Assembly (NCBI GenBank): GCA_016703155.1
Contig: JADJCP010000002.1
Span: 124,001-188,000, forward strand
Reading direction: 5' to 3'
DNA from: Hydrogenophilales bacterium
Lineage (GTDB): Bacteria > Pseudomonadota > Gammaproteobacteria > Burkholderiales > Thiobacillaceae
DNA: 64,000 nt
A program made the translations under genes and the position numbers. Position 1 is the stretch's first letter; every line of letters begins with the position of its first letter. Under the pieces are notes generated by a model. That model made no database searches. It was not told the origin of the DNA and was given only the letters and a program-made list of their open reading frames with translations. Of this stretch, positions 52,203 through 61,086 are shown one piece after another.

Positions 52203-52841
52203 TTAGCCCGTTCTCGTGGCACGTACTACTTCGAGTTCCTGGTGGCAGGGTGCCAGCAGGTGGTGCGCGAGGTGGACGGGATCGCTGCTGTGCATGAGTG
52301 CCGCGAATTCTTGCAAGCGGGGGTCGCCGGCCTCGGACAATTGCGCGATGAGCGCCTTGGCGGCCTCTCCGGGCGTCGGGCCGCCGGGCTTGAAGCCGGG
52401 CCAGTCGTTGTAATGCGAGAGCAGTTCTTCGCGATGGTCGGTATAGAGCGCGCTTTGTCGGGCGATTTCCAGTTGGGCCTGTTTCGCGGCGATTTCGGCG
52501 TCGATCTCGGCGTCGGTGCTGCGGTAATGGGCCATTTCGGCGTCGCTCCAATGGGGTTTGTCGCCGTGTGTTTCGCGCAGGGCGACGAAGTTGTCCTTCA
52601 GTTCCATGACCGAGTGGCTGTGGACATCGCGGAACAGGTGGACGAGGTCTTTGCCGTGGCCTTCCTTGCCGGTGTAGCGCATGCCTTCGGTGACCCGCCG
52701 GGGATTGAAGCCGAATTGGCGGGTGCAGCCGCGCCGCAGGGTGTCGAAGAGTTCGTTGATCTTGGCGGGGTTCACGGCGCGGTCCTTGGTTGCATGGATG
52801 CGCACAGGATACGCCCAGTCAGGCGCCGAATCTTCTGGCAT
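52203..52841 (-). CDS. Unknown soluble protein
   Basis: 212 residues from ATG 52841 (MPEDSAPDWAYPVRIHATKDR). It is polar, rich in H, E and A, with RGCTRQFGFNPRRVTEGMRYTG, HLFRDVHSHSVMELKDNF and HHLLAPCHQELEV. No signal peptide or membrane segment. The family is not recognised. An open frame continues upstream to 54017 but lies antisense to the methyltransferase and is not real. It diverges from that gene, sharing a 57-base gap. Confidence 0.65.
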   Translation of the reverse strand: MPEDSAPDWAYPVRIHATKDRAVNPAKINELFDTLRRGCTRQFGFNPRRVTEGMRYTGKEGHGKDLVHLFRDVHSHSVMELKDNFVALRETHGDKPHWSDAEMAHYRSTDAEIDAEIAAKQAQLEIARQSALYTDHREELLSHYNDWPGFKPGGPTPGEAAKALIAQLSEAGDPRLQEFAALMHSSDPVHLAHHLLAPCHQELEVVRATRTG

Positions 52842-52898
52842 TTGGCGGATGATGCGGCCATGCTCTTGAATTACCTTGATTGACCCCGCCGATTGCCC

Positions 52899-54068
52899 AT
52901 GAATGACTCTGCCACTCCCGCCCCGGTGATCACCTGGACCGAAGCCGATACGCCCCGATCCGCCCGCTGGCGTTCGGAGAGCGGCCTGCCGCCGCCCAGG
53001 CGCGTCGTTGTCGCCGACGACACCATCACCGCCGACGCCGCCTATCGACTGGCCTGCGAGGGGACGGCGCTGCTCTGGCGCAGCGATTTCCAGAATGCCC
53101 GCCAGCTGCTCGGGGCGCTGACCCGGCGCATCGAACGCAAGCCGCGCAAGTCGGCGGCGGCCGCCAAGGCCGCGCCGGCCACCCCGGTCGAGGCCTTCCA
53201 TCTGCACCGTCAGGCGCAGGCGCAACGTGCCCGCACCCTGGGCATGCTGCTGATTCCGCTGGATGAGGATTACGCCATTCCGCTGCGGCGCGCCCCGGAT
53301 GTGCGCCCGGCCTGCGTCGAGGCCTATGGCCCGGCGGAGGTGGCGTCCGTGGCGTCGCTGCGCGAGTTGCAGGGCTTGATCGGCGCCCACGAATGGCGCG
53401 AGAAAGGCGTCGTCGTGCCGGCGCTCGGCGAGCGCATCCACCCGTATTACGGGGTGTTCGCGCCGATCCGCAACGAATACGTCGGCTTGGTCGCCGAGGC
53501 CGCCCTGCCCTCCGCCACCCTGCTTGCCAACGGGCTGGCCTTCGACATCGGCACCGGCACCGGTGTGCTCGCCGCCGTCCTGGCGCGGCGCGGCGTCGCC
53601 CGGGTGGTGGCCACCGACATGGACGACCGCGCCCTGGCCTGTGCCCGCGACAACATCGCCCGCCTCGGTTTGTCCGGGCAGGTGGACGTGGTCGAGGCCG
53701 ACCTGTTTCCGGAAGGTTGCGCGCCCCTGGTGGTGTGCAACCCGCCCTGGCTGCCGGCACGCCCCAGTTCGCGCCTGGAAAGCGCCGTCTACGACCTGGA
53801 AAGCCGCATGTTGTTGGGTTTCCTGCGTGGCCTGGGCGCGCACCTTACGCCCGGAGGCGAAGGCTGGTTGATCCTCTCCGACCTGGCCGAACATCTGGGA
53901 TTGCGCACGCGCGCCGAATTGCTCGCTGCCATCGACGCCGCCGGCCTGAAGGTGCTCGGGCGCATCGATGTCAGGCCGAGCCACCCGAGGGTCAGCGACA
54001 CCTCTGACCCGCTGCATACGGCTCGCGCGGCGGAAGTGACTTCGTTGTGGCGGCTGGCCGTGCGTTAG
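52899..54068 (+). CDS. Class I SAM-dependent methyltransferase
   Basis: 389 residues from ATG 52899. The C-terminal half is a Rossmann methyltransferase: FDIGTGTGVLAAVLARRG, VVATDMDDRALACARDN and the catalytic VVCNPPWLPA, the NPPW form shared with N-methylases of glutamine or nucleobases (HemK/RsmC-like). The N-terminal 190 residues have no clear relation, with a basic alanine/lysine stretch at about 85-100. Target unknown; an rRNA or protein substrate is plausible. Confidence 0.88.
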   Translation: MNDSATPAPVITWTEADTPRSARWRSESGLPPPRRVVVADDTITADAAYRLACEGTALLWRSDFQNARQLLGALTRRIERKPRKSAAAAKAAPATPVEAFHLHRQAQAQRARTLGMLLIPLDEDYAIPLRRAPDVRPACVEAYGPAEVASVASLRELQGLIGAHEWREKGVVVPALGERIHPYYGVFAPIRNEYVGLVAEAALPSATLLANGLAFDIGTGTGVLAAVLARRGVARVVATDMDDRALACARDNIARLGLSGQVDVVEADLFPEGCAPLVVCNPPWLPARPSSRLESAVYDLESRMLLGFLRGLGAHLTPGGEGWLILSDLAEHLGLRTRAELLAAIDAAGLKVLGRIDVRPSHPRVSDTSDPLHTARAAEVTSLWRLAVR

Positions 54069-54118
54069 CCCCCAAGGTGCTCCTGGGCCAGCCCCATGCC
54101 GTGGCTGCGGATGTACGC

Positions 54119-54505
54119 CTACTTCAGCGCCGCCGGGCCCACATAGGGTTCGGACACCTTGACCGGCTGGCTGGCGTAAAACGCGGCCAGATCACGAATG
54201 CCCTTTTCGTCCAGACCCAATACCAGAAAACCCATTCCGGGGTGATACAAGCGCGTGTTCGACTTGTAGCCCTTCATCTTGGCGATGAATGCCTCCGCGT
54301 CCTGTCCAGCCAGACGCGGTGTTCCGGCATGTACCGCGTTGCCATCGGCACCATGACAATAGGCACAATACTGTGCCAGCTTCGCGCCGATGGCGATATC
54401 GCCGGCGGCGCTTCCAGTCGCCGCCAATACGCTGCCAGGCAGATTCAACCCGAGAAGAACGAGACCCGCCCACAGAAGATGTTGTCTAACAGAACGAACC
54501 GCCAT
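54119..54505 (-). CDS. Class I cytochrome c (c553-like)
   Basis: 128 residues from ATG 54505, which has GGAGGG upstream. A signal peptide ends VLA. The haem site is CAYCHGADG at about 44, and MGFLVLGLD near the end supplies a likely methionine ligand. It is a small periplasmic electron carrier, here next to the haem redox and signalling locus, which it may serve. Confidence 0.9.
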   Translation of the reverse strand: MAVRSVRQHLLWAGLVLLGLNLPGSVLAATGSAAGDIAIGAKLAQYCAYCHGADGNAVHAGTPRLAGQDAEAFIAKMKGYKSNTRLYHPGMGFLVLGLDEKGIRDLAAFYASQPVKVSEPYVGPAALK

Positions 54506-54713
54506 GATGCCCTCCATGTAATGCCCACTGGCCTGCTACCGAATGCCGCGGTTGGCTGTCTTGCAAATTAGCAAGCGCTAATATATCTATAGCCAATCGA
54601 GCGCGATACGTCTTGGAAACATGACGCGCGGCAGTCGGGCAGACCCGCCCGGCTGGCATGGTCGAACATAAGTGCCCTGACTTCTTTGCGAATAGCCCGC
54701 ATCGACTCTGGAA

Positions 54714-56066
54714 TCAAGCGGCTACAGCCGGCTGGAAAATGACCGTGACACCCATTCCAGTGCCATCGAGGCCTGCCGAGAACACCAGATTGGCGGCATG
54801 CAGATCGGCAATGCGGCGGACGATGGAGAGTCCCAAGCCGACCCCCTCGACCGAGTGGCTGCCGAAACGCTGGAAGCGCTCGCCAAGCTTGTGCCGATTT
54901 TCAGGCGCAACCCCGGGGCCGCTATCGAGAATCGCCATATGGATGCGTTGCGCTTTGTCCTCAAGGGTGAAGCGGACGCGGCCACCTGTTGGCGTATAGC
55001 GCAAAGCATTGTCGAGCACATTGCGCAGCATCACTCTCAGAAGGTCAGGATTACCTACGGTGGATAGTCCGGAGCCGAGCGCGCATTCGAAGGCGATGCC
55101 TTGTTGCCCGGCTTGCACGGCCGCTTCGCCGGCGGCTTCTTCGGCAAGATCCGTCAGGGAAACGGGGAACATCGCCGGCGGCGGCTGCTTGCCTTCCAGG
55201 CGAGCCAGACTGAGCAACTGCGTCACCAGATGGGTCATTCGATCGGCGCCGCGCAGCGCCTTGCGCACCGCGCCACGACTTTCCGACGCGTCCGGGGTAC
55301 GTTCGGCGACCTGCAACTGAGCCTTGATGGCCGCCAGCGGCGTGCGCAATTCATGGGCGGCGTCACTGGTAAAACGCCGCTCGTTATCCAGTGCATGCGT
55401 CACCCTCAGGAACAGCTGGTTCATGGTCTGGATGAGCGGCAACAATTCGTGGGTCGCCAGGTTTTCCGCAATCGGGTCCAAACGTTCCGGCGAGCGCCCG
55501 GCCAGATCGGCATCCAGCTGGCGCAATGGCGCCAGCCCGCTACGTATTGCCCAAACCAGCAGGAGCGCCAGGATAGGCAAGCCATAAAGATAAGGCCGCA
55601 CGTTGCCCATGGCGATGCCCCAGACCAGTTCGTCCTGTATGCGCAAATCCATCGCCGCCAGCGTGTATCGGCCACCTTCATTATCCGTCGCCGCGAAACA
55701 ACGCCATGACGAACCGCCGAGCCGCATGTTGGAATAGCCCTCCCTGGCAACGCCGTCTGGCCAGGCATGAGGCGCTTCGGGTGAGCGCAGCAGCAGCTTG
55801 TCGCCATCCCGGTCACGCTCCCAGATCTGGAAGATCACCTGACTGGCATAGCGATGTCCGCCGACATGCGGGGCATCCACCTCATCGTCGTCGCCCGCAT
55901 GGGCCAGGGCCAGCATGATGCGTGCATACTGGACCAATTGGGCATCGACCAGTTCGTCCACTTCGTGAACCGCTTCGCGATAAGCGAACCATGCCGTCCC
56001 CATGGCTACCCCGAGTACCGACAACAGGGACAATACCAACAGTCGTGCCTGGATCGATGGGCGCAT
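54714..56066 (-). CDS. QseC-like sensor histidine kinase
   Basis: 450 residues from ATG 56066, in a TGATG overlap with the regulator gene. Two membrane helices (about 8-28 and 165-185) bracket a periplasmic sensor of about 135 residues, followed by HAMP, H-box AAHELRTPLAAIK, and N, G1 and G2 boxes (NVLDNALRY, DSGPGVAPE, GVGLGLSIV). The QseC N-terminal pattern is present (MRPSIQARLLVLSLLSV, VDELVDAQL). With the regulator it probably controls the divergent SHP cluster. Confidence 0.93.
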   Translation of the reverse strand: MRPSIQARLLVLSLLSVLGVAMGTAWFAYREAVHEVDELVDAQLVQYARIMLALAHAGDDDEVDAPHVGGHRYASQVIFQIWERDRDGDKLLLRSPEAPHAWPDGVAREGYSNMRLGGSSWRCFAATDNEGGRYTLAAMDLRIQDELVWGIAMGNVRPYLYGLPILALLLVWAIRSGLAPLRQLDADLAGRSPERLDPIAENLATHELLPLIQTMNQLFLRVTHALDNERRFTSDAAHELRTPLAAIKAQLQVAERTPDASESRGAVRKALRGADRMTHLVTQLLSLARLEGKQPPPAMFPVSLTDLAEEAAGEAAVQAGQQGIAFECALGSGLSTVGNPDLLRVMLRNVLDNALRYTPTGGRVRFTLEDKAQRIHMAILDSGPGVAPENRHKLGERFQRFGSHSVEGVGLGLSIVRRIADLHAANLVFSAGLDGTGMGVTVIFQPAVAA

Positions 56067-56725
56067 CAAGATTTCTCCAGAAGATATCCGAGGCCGCGCT
56101 GGGTACGTATGGTCTCCGGGCCGAGTTTCCGGCGCAGATGATGGATGTGCACCTCGATGGTGTTCGAATCGACACCTTCGCTCCAGCCATAGAGCGCCGA
56201 CTCCAGCTGCGCCTTGGAAATGACCCGGCCGGCGTTGCGCATCAGCATTTCCAGAATCGCCAGCTCCTTGGCTGGAAAATCGACTACTTGACCGTTCAGC
56301 CACACCCGGCGAGCCGCCGGGTCCAGCTCCAGATCGCCAACCCTGATCAGCGGCGCGGCCTGACCGGCGGCACGGCGTATCAGTGCGCGCAGGCGGGCAG
56401 CGAGCTCATCCAGATCGACGGGTTTGACCAGATAATCGTCTGCGCCGCTGTCGAGACCGCTCACCTTGTCTGGAGTACTGTCGCGCGCGGTCAATACCAG
56501 CACCGGAAGTGTCTTGCCGGCGCCGCGCAGCCAACGCAACACACCCAGCCCGTCCAGCCTGGGGAGCCCGAGGTCGAGCACCACGGCGGCATAGTCTTCG
56601 GTTTTCAAGGCACTCCGAGCGGCTTCCCCATCGCGCAACCAATCGGCATTGAACCCGCAATGACGCAAACCCGCCTGCAGGCCATCGCCGAGTAGATCGT
56701 CGTCTTCCACCAATAAGATGCGCAT
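56066..56725 (-). CDS. QseB/PmrA-like response regulator
   Basis: 219 residues, OmpR family. Receiver: MRILLVEDDDLLGDGLQ, phospho-acceptor aspartate in VVLDLGLPRLDG at about 51, and lysine in DYLVKPVDLDEL. The C-terminal winged helix has LTRRELAILE-like LPAKELAILEMLM and SNTIEVHIHHLRRKLG. The predicted operator CTTAAG-N5 repeats lie 44 bases upstream of its start, so it likely regulates itself and the SHP genes. Confidence 0.94.
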   Translation of the reverse strand: MRILLVEDDDLLGDGLQAGLRHCGFNADWLRDGEAARSALKTEDYAAVVLDLGLPRLDGLGVLRWLRGAGKTLPVLVLTARDSTPDKVSGLDSGADDYLVKPVDLDELAARLRALIRRAAGQAAPLIRVGDLELDPAARRVWLNGQVVDFPAKELAILEMLMRNAGRVISKAQLESALYGWSEGVDSNTIEVHIHHLRRKLGPETIRTQRGLGYLLEKS

Positions 56726-56768
56726 GGCCTACTCGTCAGTTCAGGTCCGGGCAATTATCCACCCGATG

Positions 56769-56807
56769 CTTAAGCATGGCTTAAGCCGTATTTAAGGCTG
56801 GCATAAG
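56769..56807. promoter_or_regulatory. QseB/PmrA-type direct-repeat operator
   Basis: CTTAAG at 56769, CTTAAG at 56780, TTTAAG at 56791 and CATAAG at 56802 are spaced exactly 11 bp apart. The known PmrA and QseB boxes are two such half-sites with a five-base spacer. It lies between the divergent regulator and SHP genes. Confidence 0.8.
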
Positions 56808-56952
56808 GTTGCTCAGCGATTCTCGCTCCCAGTTCAACACGATCCGGAGACACGATGACCCGAGCGAAACGTCACGCAGTCGCATACCGCGATGGCATCG
56901 GCGGCACGGGCATCGCCCCATCTTCTTTGCCCAACTGACCAAGGAGAGCGAT

Positions 56953-57357
56953 TTGAAAAACGCATTATTCGCCTTAGCCCTGGCCGTTTCCCAGAATCTC
57001 TGGGCCGAAACACCCAGTCATTTTCTCGACACTTATAGCGCCGAAGCGGCAAAAAGCCAGCCGGGCTTCAGCGCCAACGCCGCGCGTGGCAAGGCCTTCG
57101 CCAGCCGCAACTGGGGCGTCTCGGAAAAGCTGCCGAGTTGCACGGCCTGCCATACCGATAACCCGCGTAATCCAGGTCGTCATGCCGTTACCGGCAAGAC
57201 CATCGAGGCGCTTTCGCCCTCGGTTTCGACGGCCCGCTTCAGCGATCCTGCCAAGGTCGAAAAATGGTTCAAACGCAACTGCAAGGAGGTGGTCGGGCGT
57301 GCCTGTTCGCCTGCCGAAAAAGCCGATTTCATCCAGTTCGTCATAGGCGCCAGATAA
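56953..57357 (+). CDS. SHP-type (DUF1924) monohaem cytochrome c
   Basis: 134 residues from TTG 56953, chosen because AAGGAGAG lies just upstream and a signal peptide (MKNALFALALAVSQNLWA) follows. Haem motif CTACHT; the FKRNCKE segment supplies the asparagine and cysteine typical of sphaeroides haem protein, whose asparagine ligand swings off to bind oxygen or NO; a second cysteine (GRAC) would close the disulfide. First gene of the SHP-diheme-cytochrome b cluster. Confidence 0.9.
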   Translation: MKNALFALALAVSQNLWAETPSHFLDTYSAEAAKSQPGFSANAARGKAFASRNWGVSEKLPSCTACHTDNPRNPGRHAVTGKTIEALSPSVSTARFSDPAKVEKWFKRNCKEVVGRACSPAEKADFIQFVIGAR

Positions 57358-57358
57358 T

Positions 57359-57829
57359 ATGAAACACTTGCTCATCAGCCTTGCGGCACTTGCCGCAGCA
57401 CCCGCCTGGGCCGGCGACCACGGCCTGCCCGCCAATACCCCCGCCGCTTACAAGACGGAATGTGGCAGTTGCCATGCCGCATTCCCGCCTGCCCTGCTTG
57501 CCGCGAGCGACTGGCGCCGGACCATGGCCGGCCTGGACAAGCATTTCGGCACCGATGCCAGTGTCGACGCCCGTACCCATGCGGCCTTGCTGGCATTTCT
57601 GGAACGTCAGGCCGGACGCCGTGCCGCGTCGCCCGGCACCGCCGAACCGCGTTTCACCACCGGCGCCTGGTTCGTTCGCGAGCATCGCGAAGTGCCACCG
57701 CGCGTCTGGAAAGACCCGAAAGTGATGGGGCCGACGAACTGCGCGGCCTGTCACAAAGGCGCCGACCAGGGTCGTTACGGCGAGCGTGAGCTTTCAGTGC
57801 CGGGGATGGCCTACCGTGAACACGACTGA
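57359..57829 (+). CDS. Diheme cytochrome c (DHC)
   Basis: 156 residues with a signal peptide ending PAWA. Two haem motifs: CGSCHAAF at about 35 and CAACHKGA at about 128, the DHC spacing. It starts two bases after the SHP stop. In characterised clusters DHC passes electrons between the membrane cytochrome b and SHP. Confidence 0.93.
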   Translation: MKHLLISLAALAAAPAWAGDHGLPANTPAAYKTECGSCHAAFPPALLAASDWRRTMAGLDKHFGTDASVDARTHAALLAFLERQAGRRAASPGTAEPRFTTGAWFVREHREVPPRVWKDPKVMGPTNCAACHKGADQGRYGERELSVPGMAYREHD

Positions 57830-57845
57830 CATGGACAGCGCCAAC

Positions 57846-58451
57846 ATGAACAAGATACTCGTCTGGGATTGGCCGACCCGCATCGGCCACTGGCTGATGG
57901 CCGCCAGCTTCGTCATCGCTTATGCCACCGGCGATAGCGAGGAATGGCGCCTGGTGCATGTCATGGCCGGCGGCACGCTCGCCGGACTCGTCCTGTTCCG
58001 CCTTGTTTGGGGCGTGGCCGGCAGCCGGCACGCCCGTTTCGGCAGCTTCCTGCGTTCGCCGCTCGCGGCCTGGCAGTACCTGAGCGCTTTGGCGCGCGGC
58101 AGGCCGGAACACTACGCCGGTCATAATCCGGCGGGCGCCTGGGCCATCGTTGGCCTGCTCGGTCTGGGGCTGGCGGCGACGGCGAGCGGCTGGCCGGTCT
58201 ATCAGGAGATGGGCGGCGAATGGCTGGAGGAATTCCATGAGGTGGTCGTCAACGGCATGTTGCTGGTCGTGCTTCTGCACTTGGCCGGTGTCCTCGTCGG
58301 CAGTCTGGCGCACCGGGAAAATCTGGCGCGCGCCATGCTGACCGGTTGGAAGCGCGGTGATCCTGCCGAAGCCATTTCCGGGGCACGCGTCTGGGCGCTA
58401 CCGGTGTTGCTGGCGTGCGCCGGTTTGGCTGGCTGGTATCTGAGTCGCTAA
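57846..58451 (+). CDS. Cytochrome b561-family membrane protein
   Basis: 201 residues from ATG 57846 (MNKILVWDWPTRIGHWLMA). About four helices with histidines in RIGHW, LVHVMAG, and FHEVVVNGMLLVVLLHLAGV as haem b ligands. It should draw electrons from quinol and give them to DHC and SHP. A weak in-frame ATG 15 bases upstream is an alternative start. Confidence 0.92.
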   Translation: MNKILVWDWPTRIGHWLMAASFVIAYATGDSEEWRLVHVMAGGTLAGLVLFRLVWGVAGSRHARFGSFLRSPLAAWQYLSALARGRPEHYAGHNPAGAWAIVGLLGLGLAATASGWPVYQEMGGEWLEEFHEVVVNGMLLVVLLHLAGVLVGSLAHRENLARAMLTGWKRGDPAEAISGARVWALPVLLACAGLAGWYLSR

Positions 58452-58468
58452 GAAAACGCTCATTGCTT

Positions 58469-58490
58469 GCCTCCCCTTCAAGGGGGAGGC
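58469..58490. terminator. Palindrome between convergent genes, likely bidirectional terminator
   Basis: GCCTCCCC and GGGGAGGC form an 8-bp stem around TTCAAG. It lies between the cytochrome b and the converging sensor kinase, and belongs to the same C-run/G-run repeat family as 40283 and 40383. There is no long T run. Confidence 0.5.
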
Positions 58491-58521
58491 GCCGAAGCGC
58501 CACGAATGTTTCAGCGCTTTG

Positions 58522-59844
58522 TTATATGGGCCGGGTCGACGCCAGCGGCAGACTGAGCCAGGCAGCCAGGCCGCCTTCAGGCCGGTTCTCGAGCCAGACG
58601 TGCCAAGCGTTCGCCTGGGCAAGCTGCTGGACAATCGCCAATCCCAGTCCGGTCCCGCCGGTAGCCGGACTGCGCGAGGCATCGACCCGATGAAAAGGCC
58701 GGAACACCGTTTCGAGTTGTGACTCGGGTATTCCCGGACCACGGTCGAGGATGCCGATGCGGCATGTATCCTGGTCTGCTTCGACGCGAATTTCCACAGT
58801 CCTCCCGGAGGCGTAACGTTGCGCATTGCCCAGCAGATTGCCGAGCACACGTTTCAAGGCCGCCGGCGCCGCGTCGATATGCAGCGCCGGGCAATGCACT
58901 TCGATATCCGTGTCCGACTCGCGCGCACGCGCTGCCAGCGCTTCCAGCCAGGACGCCAGCTCGATGCTTTGCGTCGGCTCCTGGCCGAGTCCCTGGGCAA
59001 ACTCCAGAAGATCGCCAATCAAGCGGTTCATCTCGCCGATGTCGCTATCGAGTCTGGCGATCCAGGCCGGATCAGGGCGCCGTTCAAGCATCTCCAGAGC
59101 AAGACGCATGCGCGCCAGCGGCGTGCGCAGATCGTGCGACAGGCCGGCAAGCAGCGTGGTGCGCGCTTCGAGCAGATTCTGGACCTGGTTTGCCAGCGCA
59201 TTGAAGCGGCGCGCCAGCGCCGCCAGTTCACGCGGACCGGACTCGTCCAGAAAGGCCGGTGTTTCACCACGACCGAGCGCCGTCACGGCACGCTCGAAGC
59301 GCATCAGCGGCGCCACGGTCAATCTGGATAGCCACCAGGCGGCCAGCACCGCTAGAAGCAGCCCGGCGACCAAGGTCAGCAGGCCCGCGGTGAAAGGCTG
59401 AGGACCGAACCGGGCATGGGAAAAGCCGACCCAAAGCGTGCCGCCGCCGCTGGGAAGACGCGCCCAGTGCCAGATATCGCCGCTTGCATCGATACCGACC
59501 GTGATGGCGACCGGACCGGCGCGCCGGACCAGCTCGGCTTCCAGTTTGTGGATATACGGGCCGCGCCAGATATCGCGCGAGATACGCGCCGGCGCCCGTT
59601 CGGTCAGCATCAGGCGATGCCCGGACGCCAGTTCCCTCTCGAAGGCCGGCCGAGTCTCGGGCGGCAGCTCGCTCCAGGTTTGCGCCGAGAGCACCATCAG
59701 ACCGGCCAGATCACTTGCCGCACGCTGCGCCATGGGCAGCATGACGAGAAACACCACCGCCAGGGCGATCAACCCCTCGAAGACGACGAACACCGCGGCC
59801 AGCCGGAGCGCGTTCTGTTGTCCCAGGCTGAGAGCGTGTCGCAT
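58522..59844 (-). CDS. EnvZ/RstB-like sensor histidine kinase
   Basis: 440 residues from ATG 59844. Two helices (about 14-38 and 155-180) flank a periplasmic domain with WSELPPETRPAFERELASGHRL; then HAMP, H-box GLSHDLRTPLARMRLA, N-box NLLGNAQRYA and G boxes DRGPGIPE and GTGLGLAIV. It overlaps the regulator's end. It is not the partner of the QseB-like regulator. Confidence 0.93.
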   Translation of the reverse strand: MRHALSLGQQNALRLAAVFVVFEGLIALAVVFLVMLPMAQRAASDLAGLMVLSAQTWSELPPETRPAFERELASGHRLMLTERAPARISRDIWRGPYIHKLEAELVRRAGPVAITVGIDASGDIWHWARLPSGGGTLWVGFSHARFGPQPFTAGLLTLVAGLLLAVLAAWWLSRLTVAPLMRFERAVTALGRGETPAFLDESGPRELAALARRFNALANQVQNLLEARTTLLAGLSHDLRTPLARMRLALEMLERRPDPAWIARLDSDIGEMNRLIGDLLEFAQGLGQEPTQSIELASWLEALAARARESDTDIEVHCPALHIDAAPAALKRVLGNLLGNAQRYASGRTVEIRVEADQDTCRIGILDRGPGIPESQLETVFRPFHRVDASRSPATGGTGLGLAIVQQLAQANAWHVWLENRPEGGLAAWLSLPLASTRPI

Positions 59845-59849
59845 GACGC

Positions 59850-60566
59850 TCAAGACTCGGCTCCGCGCGGGTTGAAGAGATAGCCTTCGCCGCGCACGGT
59901 GCGGATATACAGCGGATTGGCGGGGTCGGCCTCGATCTTGCGGCGCAGGCGAGCGACGCGCAGATCCACTGTGCGGTCATATGGCTCGCGTTCGTAGCCT
60001 TTCAGCAGATCGAGGAGCAGGTCCCGGCTCAGGACTCGGTTCGGCCGCTCCATCAACACCTTGAGCAGATCGTACTCGGCGGCCGACAAGCCAACATCGC
60101 GATCGCCGACGAGCAAGCGGCGCGCGGCGATATCGAGGCGATAGTCGCCGAAACAATGGGCCTCCCGCGCCGGCTCGGGAGGCTCGGCCTGGGAGCGCCG
60201 CAACAGCGCCCGCAGCCGGGCGAGCAATTCGCGCGGGCTGAATGGTTTGGCCAGATAGTCGTCGGCGCCTATCTCAAGGCCGACGACCCGGTCGATCTCT
60301 TCACCTCGGGCGGATAGCATCAGCACCGGGATCCGCGCCGTCGCGCTCGACGCGCGTAGCTGGCGGGTCAGCGACAGGCCATCCTCGCCGGGCATCATCA
60401 AATCCATGACGATGGCATCCGGCGCGGCGTGCTCCATGGCCGCGCGCATCTGGGCACCATCGCCGGCCAGATCGACGGCAAAGCCGGTGTCGCTGAGGTA
60501 GGCGTGGAGCAACCCGCGTAACGCCGGGTCGTCGTCCACCACGAGAATGCGGGCGGCAGGATTCAT
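59850..60566 (-). CDS. OmpR/RstA-like response regulator
   Basis: 238 residues. Receiver with ILVVDDDPALRGLLHAYL, aspartate in IVMDLMMPGEDG and lysine in DYLAKPFSPREL; winged helix with LSAAEYDLLKVLMERPN and DLRVARLRRKIEADP. It is of the OmpR subgroup. Three TACA half-sites lie 54 bases upstream of its start. Confidence 0.94.
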   Translation of the reverse strand: MNPAARILVVDDDPALRGLLHAYLSDTGFAVDLAGDGAQMRAAMEHAAPDAIVMDLMMPGEDGLSLTRQLRASSATARIPVLMLSARGEEIDRVVGLEIGADDYLAKPFSPRELLARLRALLRRSQAEPPEPAREAHCFGDYRLDIAARRLLVGDRDVGLSAAEYDLLKVLMERPNRVLSRDLLLDLLKGYEREPYDRTVDLRVARLRRKIEADPANPLYIRTVRGEGYLFNPRGAES

Positions 60567-60619
60567 AGGCGTAGTGTACTGCCTGCGTATCGCCCGGCGC
60601 GTTCCGGGATACCCGCCGA

Positions 60620-60643
60620 TACACAGCGATACACGGCACTACA
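60620..60643. promoter_or_regulatory. RstA-type TACA triple repeat
   Basis: TACA at 60620, 60630 and 60640, each separated by six bases. The known RstA box is TACA-N6-TACA. It lies in the gap between the divergent regulator and the 102-residue exported protein, so it may control both. Confidence 0.6.
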
Positions 60644-60725
60644 TCGGCGACAAATCCCGGCTACAGACGGCGCGGAGAATGGCAGCCATCGCAACACGAC
60701 AGGCCGATGGAAATTCGGAAGGATC

Positions 60726-61034
60726 ATGAAATGTCCCCTCATTCTCACGCTGGTTTGCGCCCTGCTCGCGCCGATCGCGGCGCGCGCCGATAGCCCCGCC
60801 CCGCTCGTCAAGAACGATGCCGGCCTGAACTTATCGCTGTCCAGGGATGTGCTGCTCGATGTCTCGCCCGGTGGCAACGCCCCAGCCGGCGCCGAAGGTC
60901 AAGCGCGCCAGGCCGCGCCGACAGCCGCTGCCGGCAGCCACGCCAGGCAGCGCGTCGAACTGTCCTACGGCGCCGGTTACGAAGCGCGTCGCGCACTGAG
61001 TACACGCGGCATGGGACGCGGGCGCGGCCGCTGA
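60726..61034 (+). CDS. Small exported protein with Gly/Arg tail
   Basis: 102 residues from ATG 60726 with GGAAGGA upstream. A signal peptide ends AARA; the mature part has SLSRDVLLDVSPGG, an alanine-rich stretch and a final GRGRGR. Family not recognised. It diverges from the second response regulator and may be its target. A DUF2202 gene follows. Confidence 0.65.
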   Translation: MKCPLILTLVCALLAPIAARADSPAPLVKNDAGLNLSLSRDVLLDVSPGGNAPAGAEGQARQAAPTAAAGSHARQRVELSYGAGYEARRALSTRGMGRGRGR

Positions 61035-61086
61035 CACACCGATTCGCTTCATCACGCCAACTTCATTTCTTCACCAAGGAGTCATC

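Noticed and set aside
52842..54017. Long leftward open frame extending the 212-residue protein to 604 residues
   Set aside because: The extra part is antisense to a clearly conserved methyltransferase and has arginine/glycine/histidine-rich composition typical of a shadow frame in GC-rich DNA.
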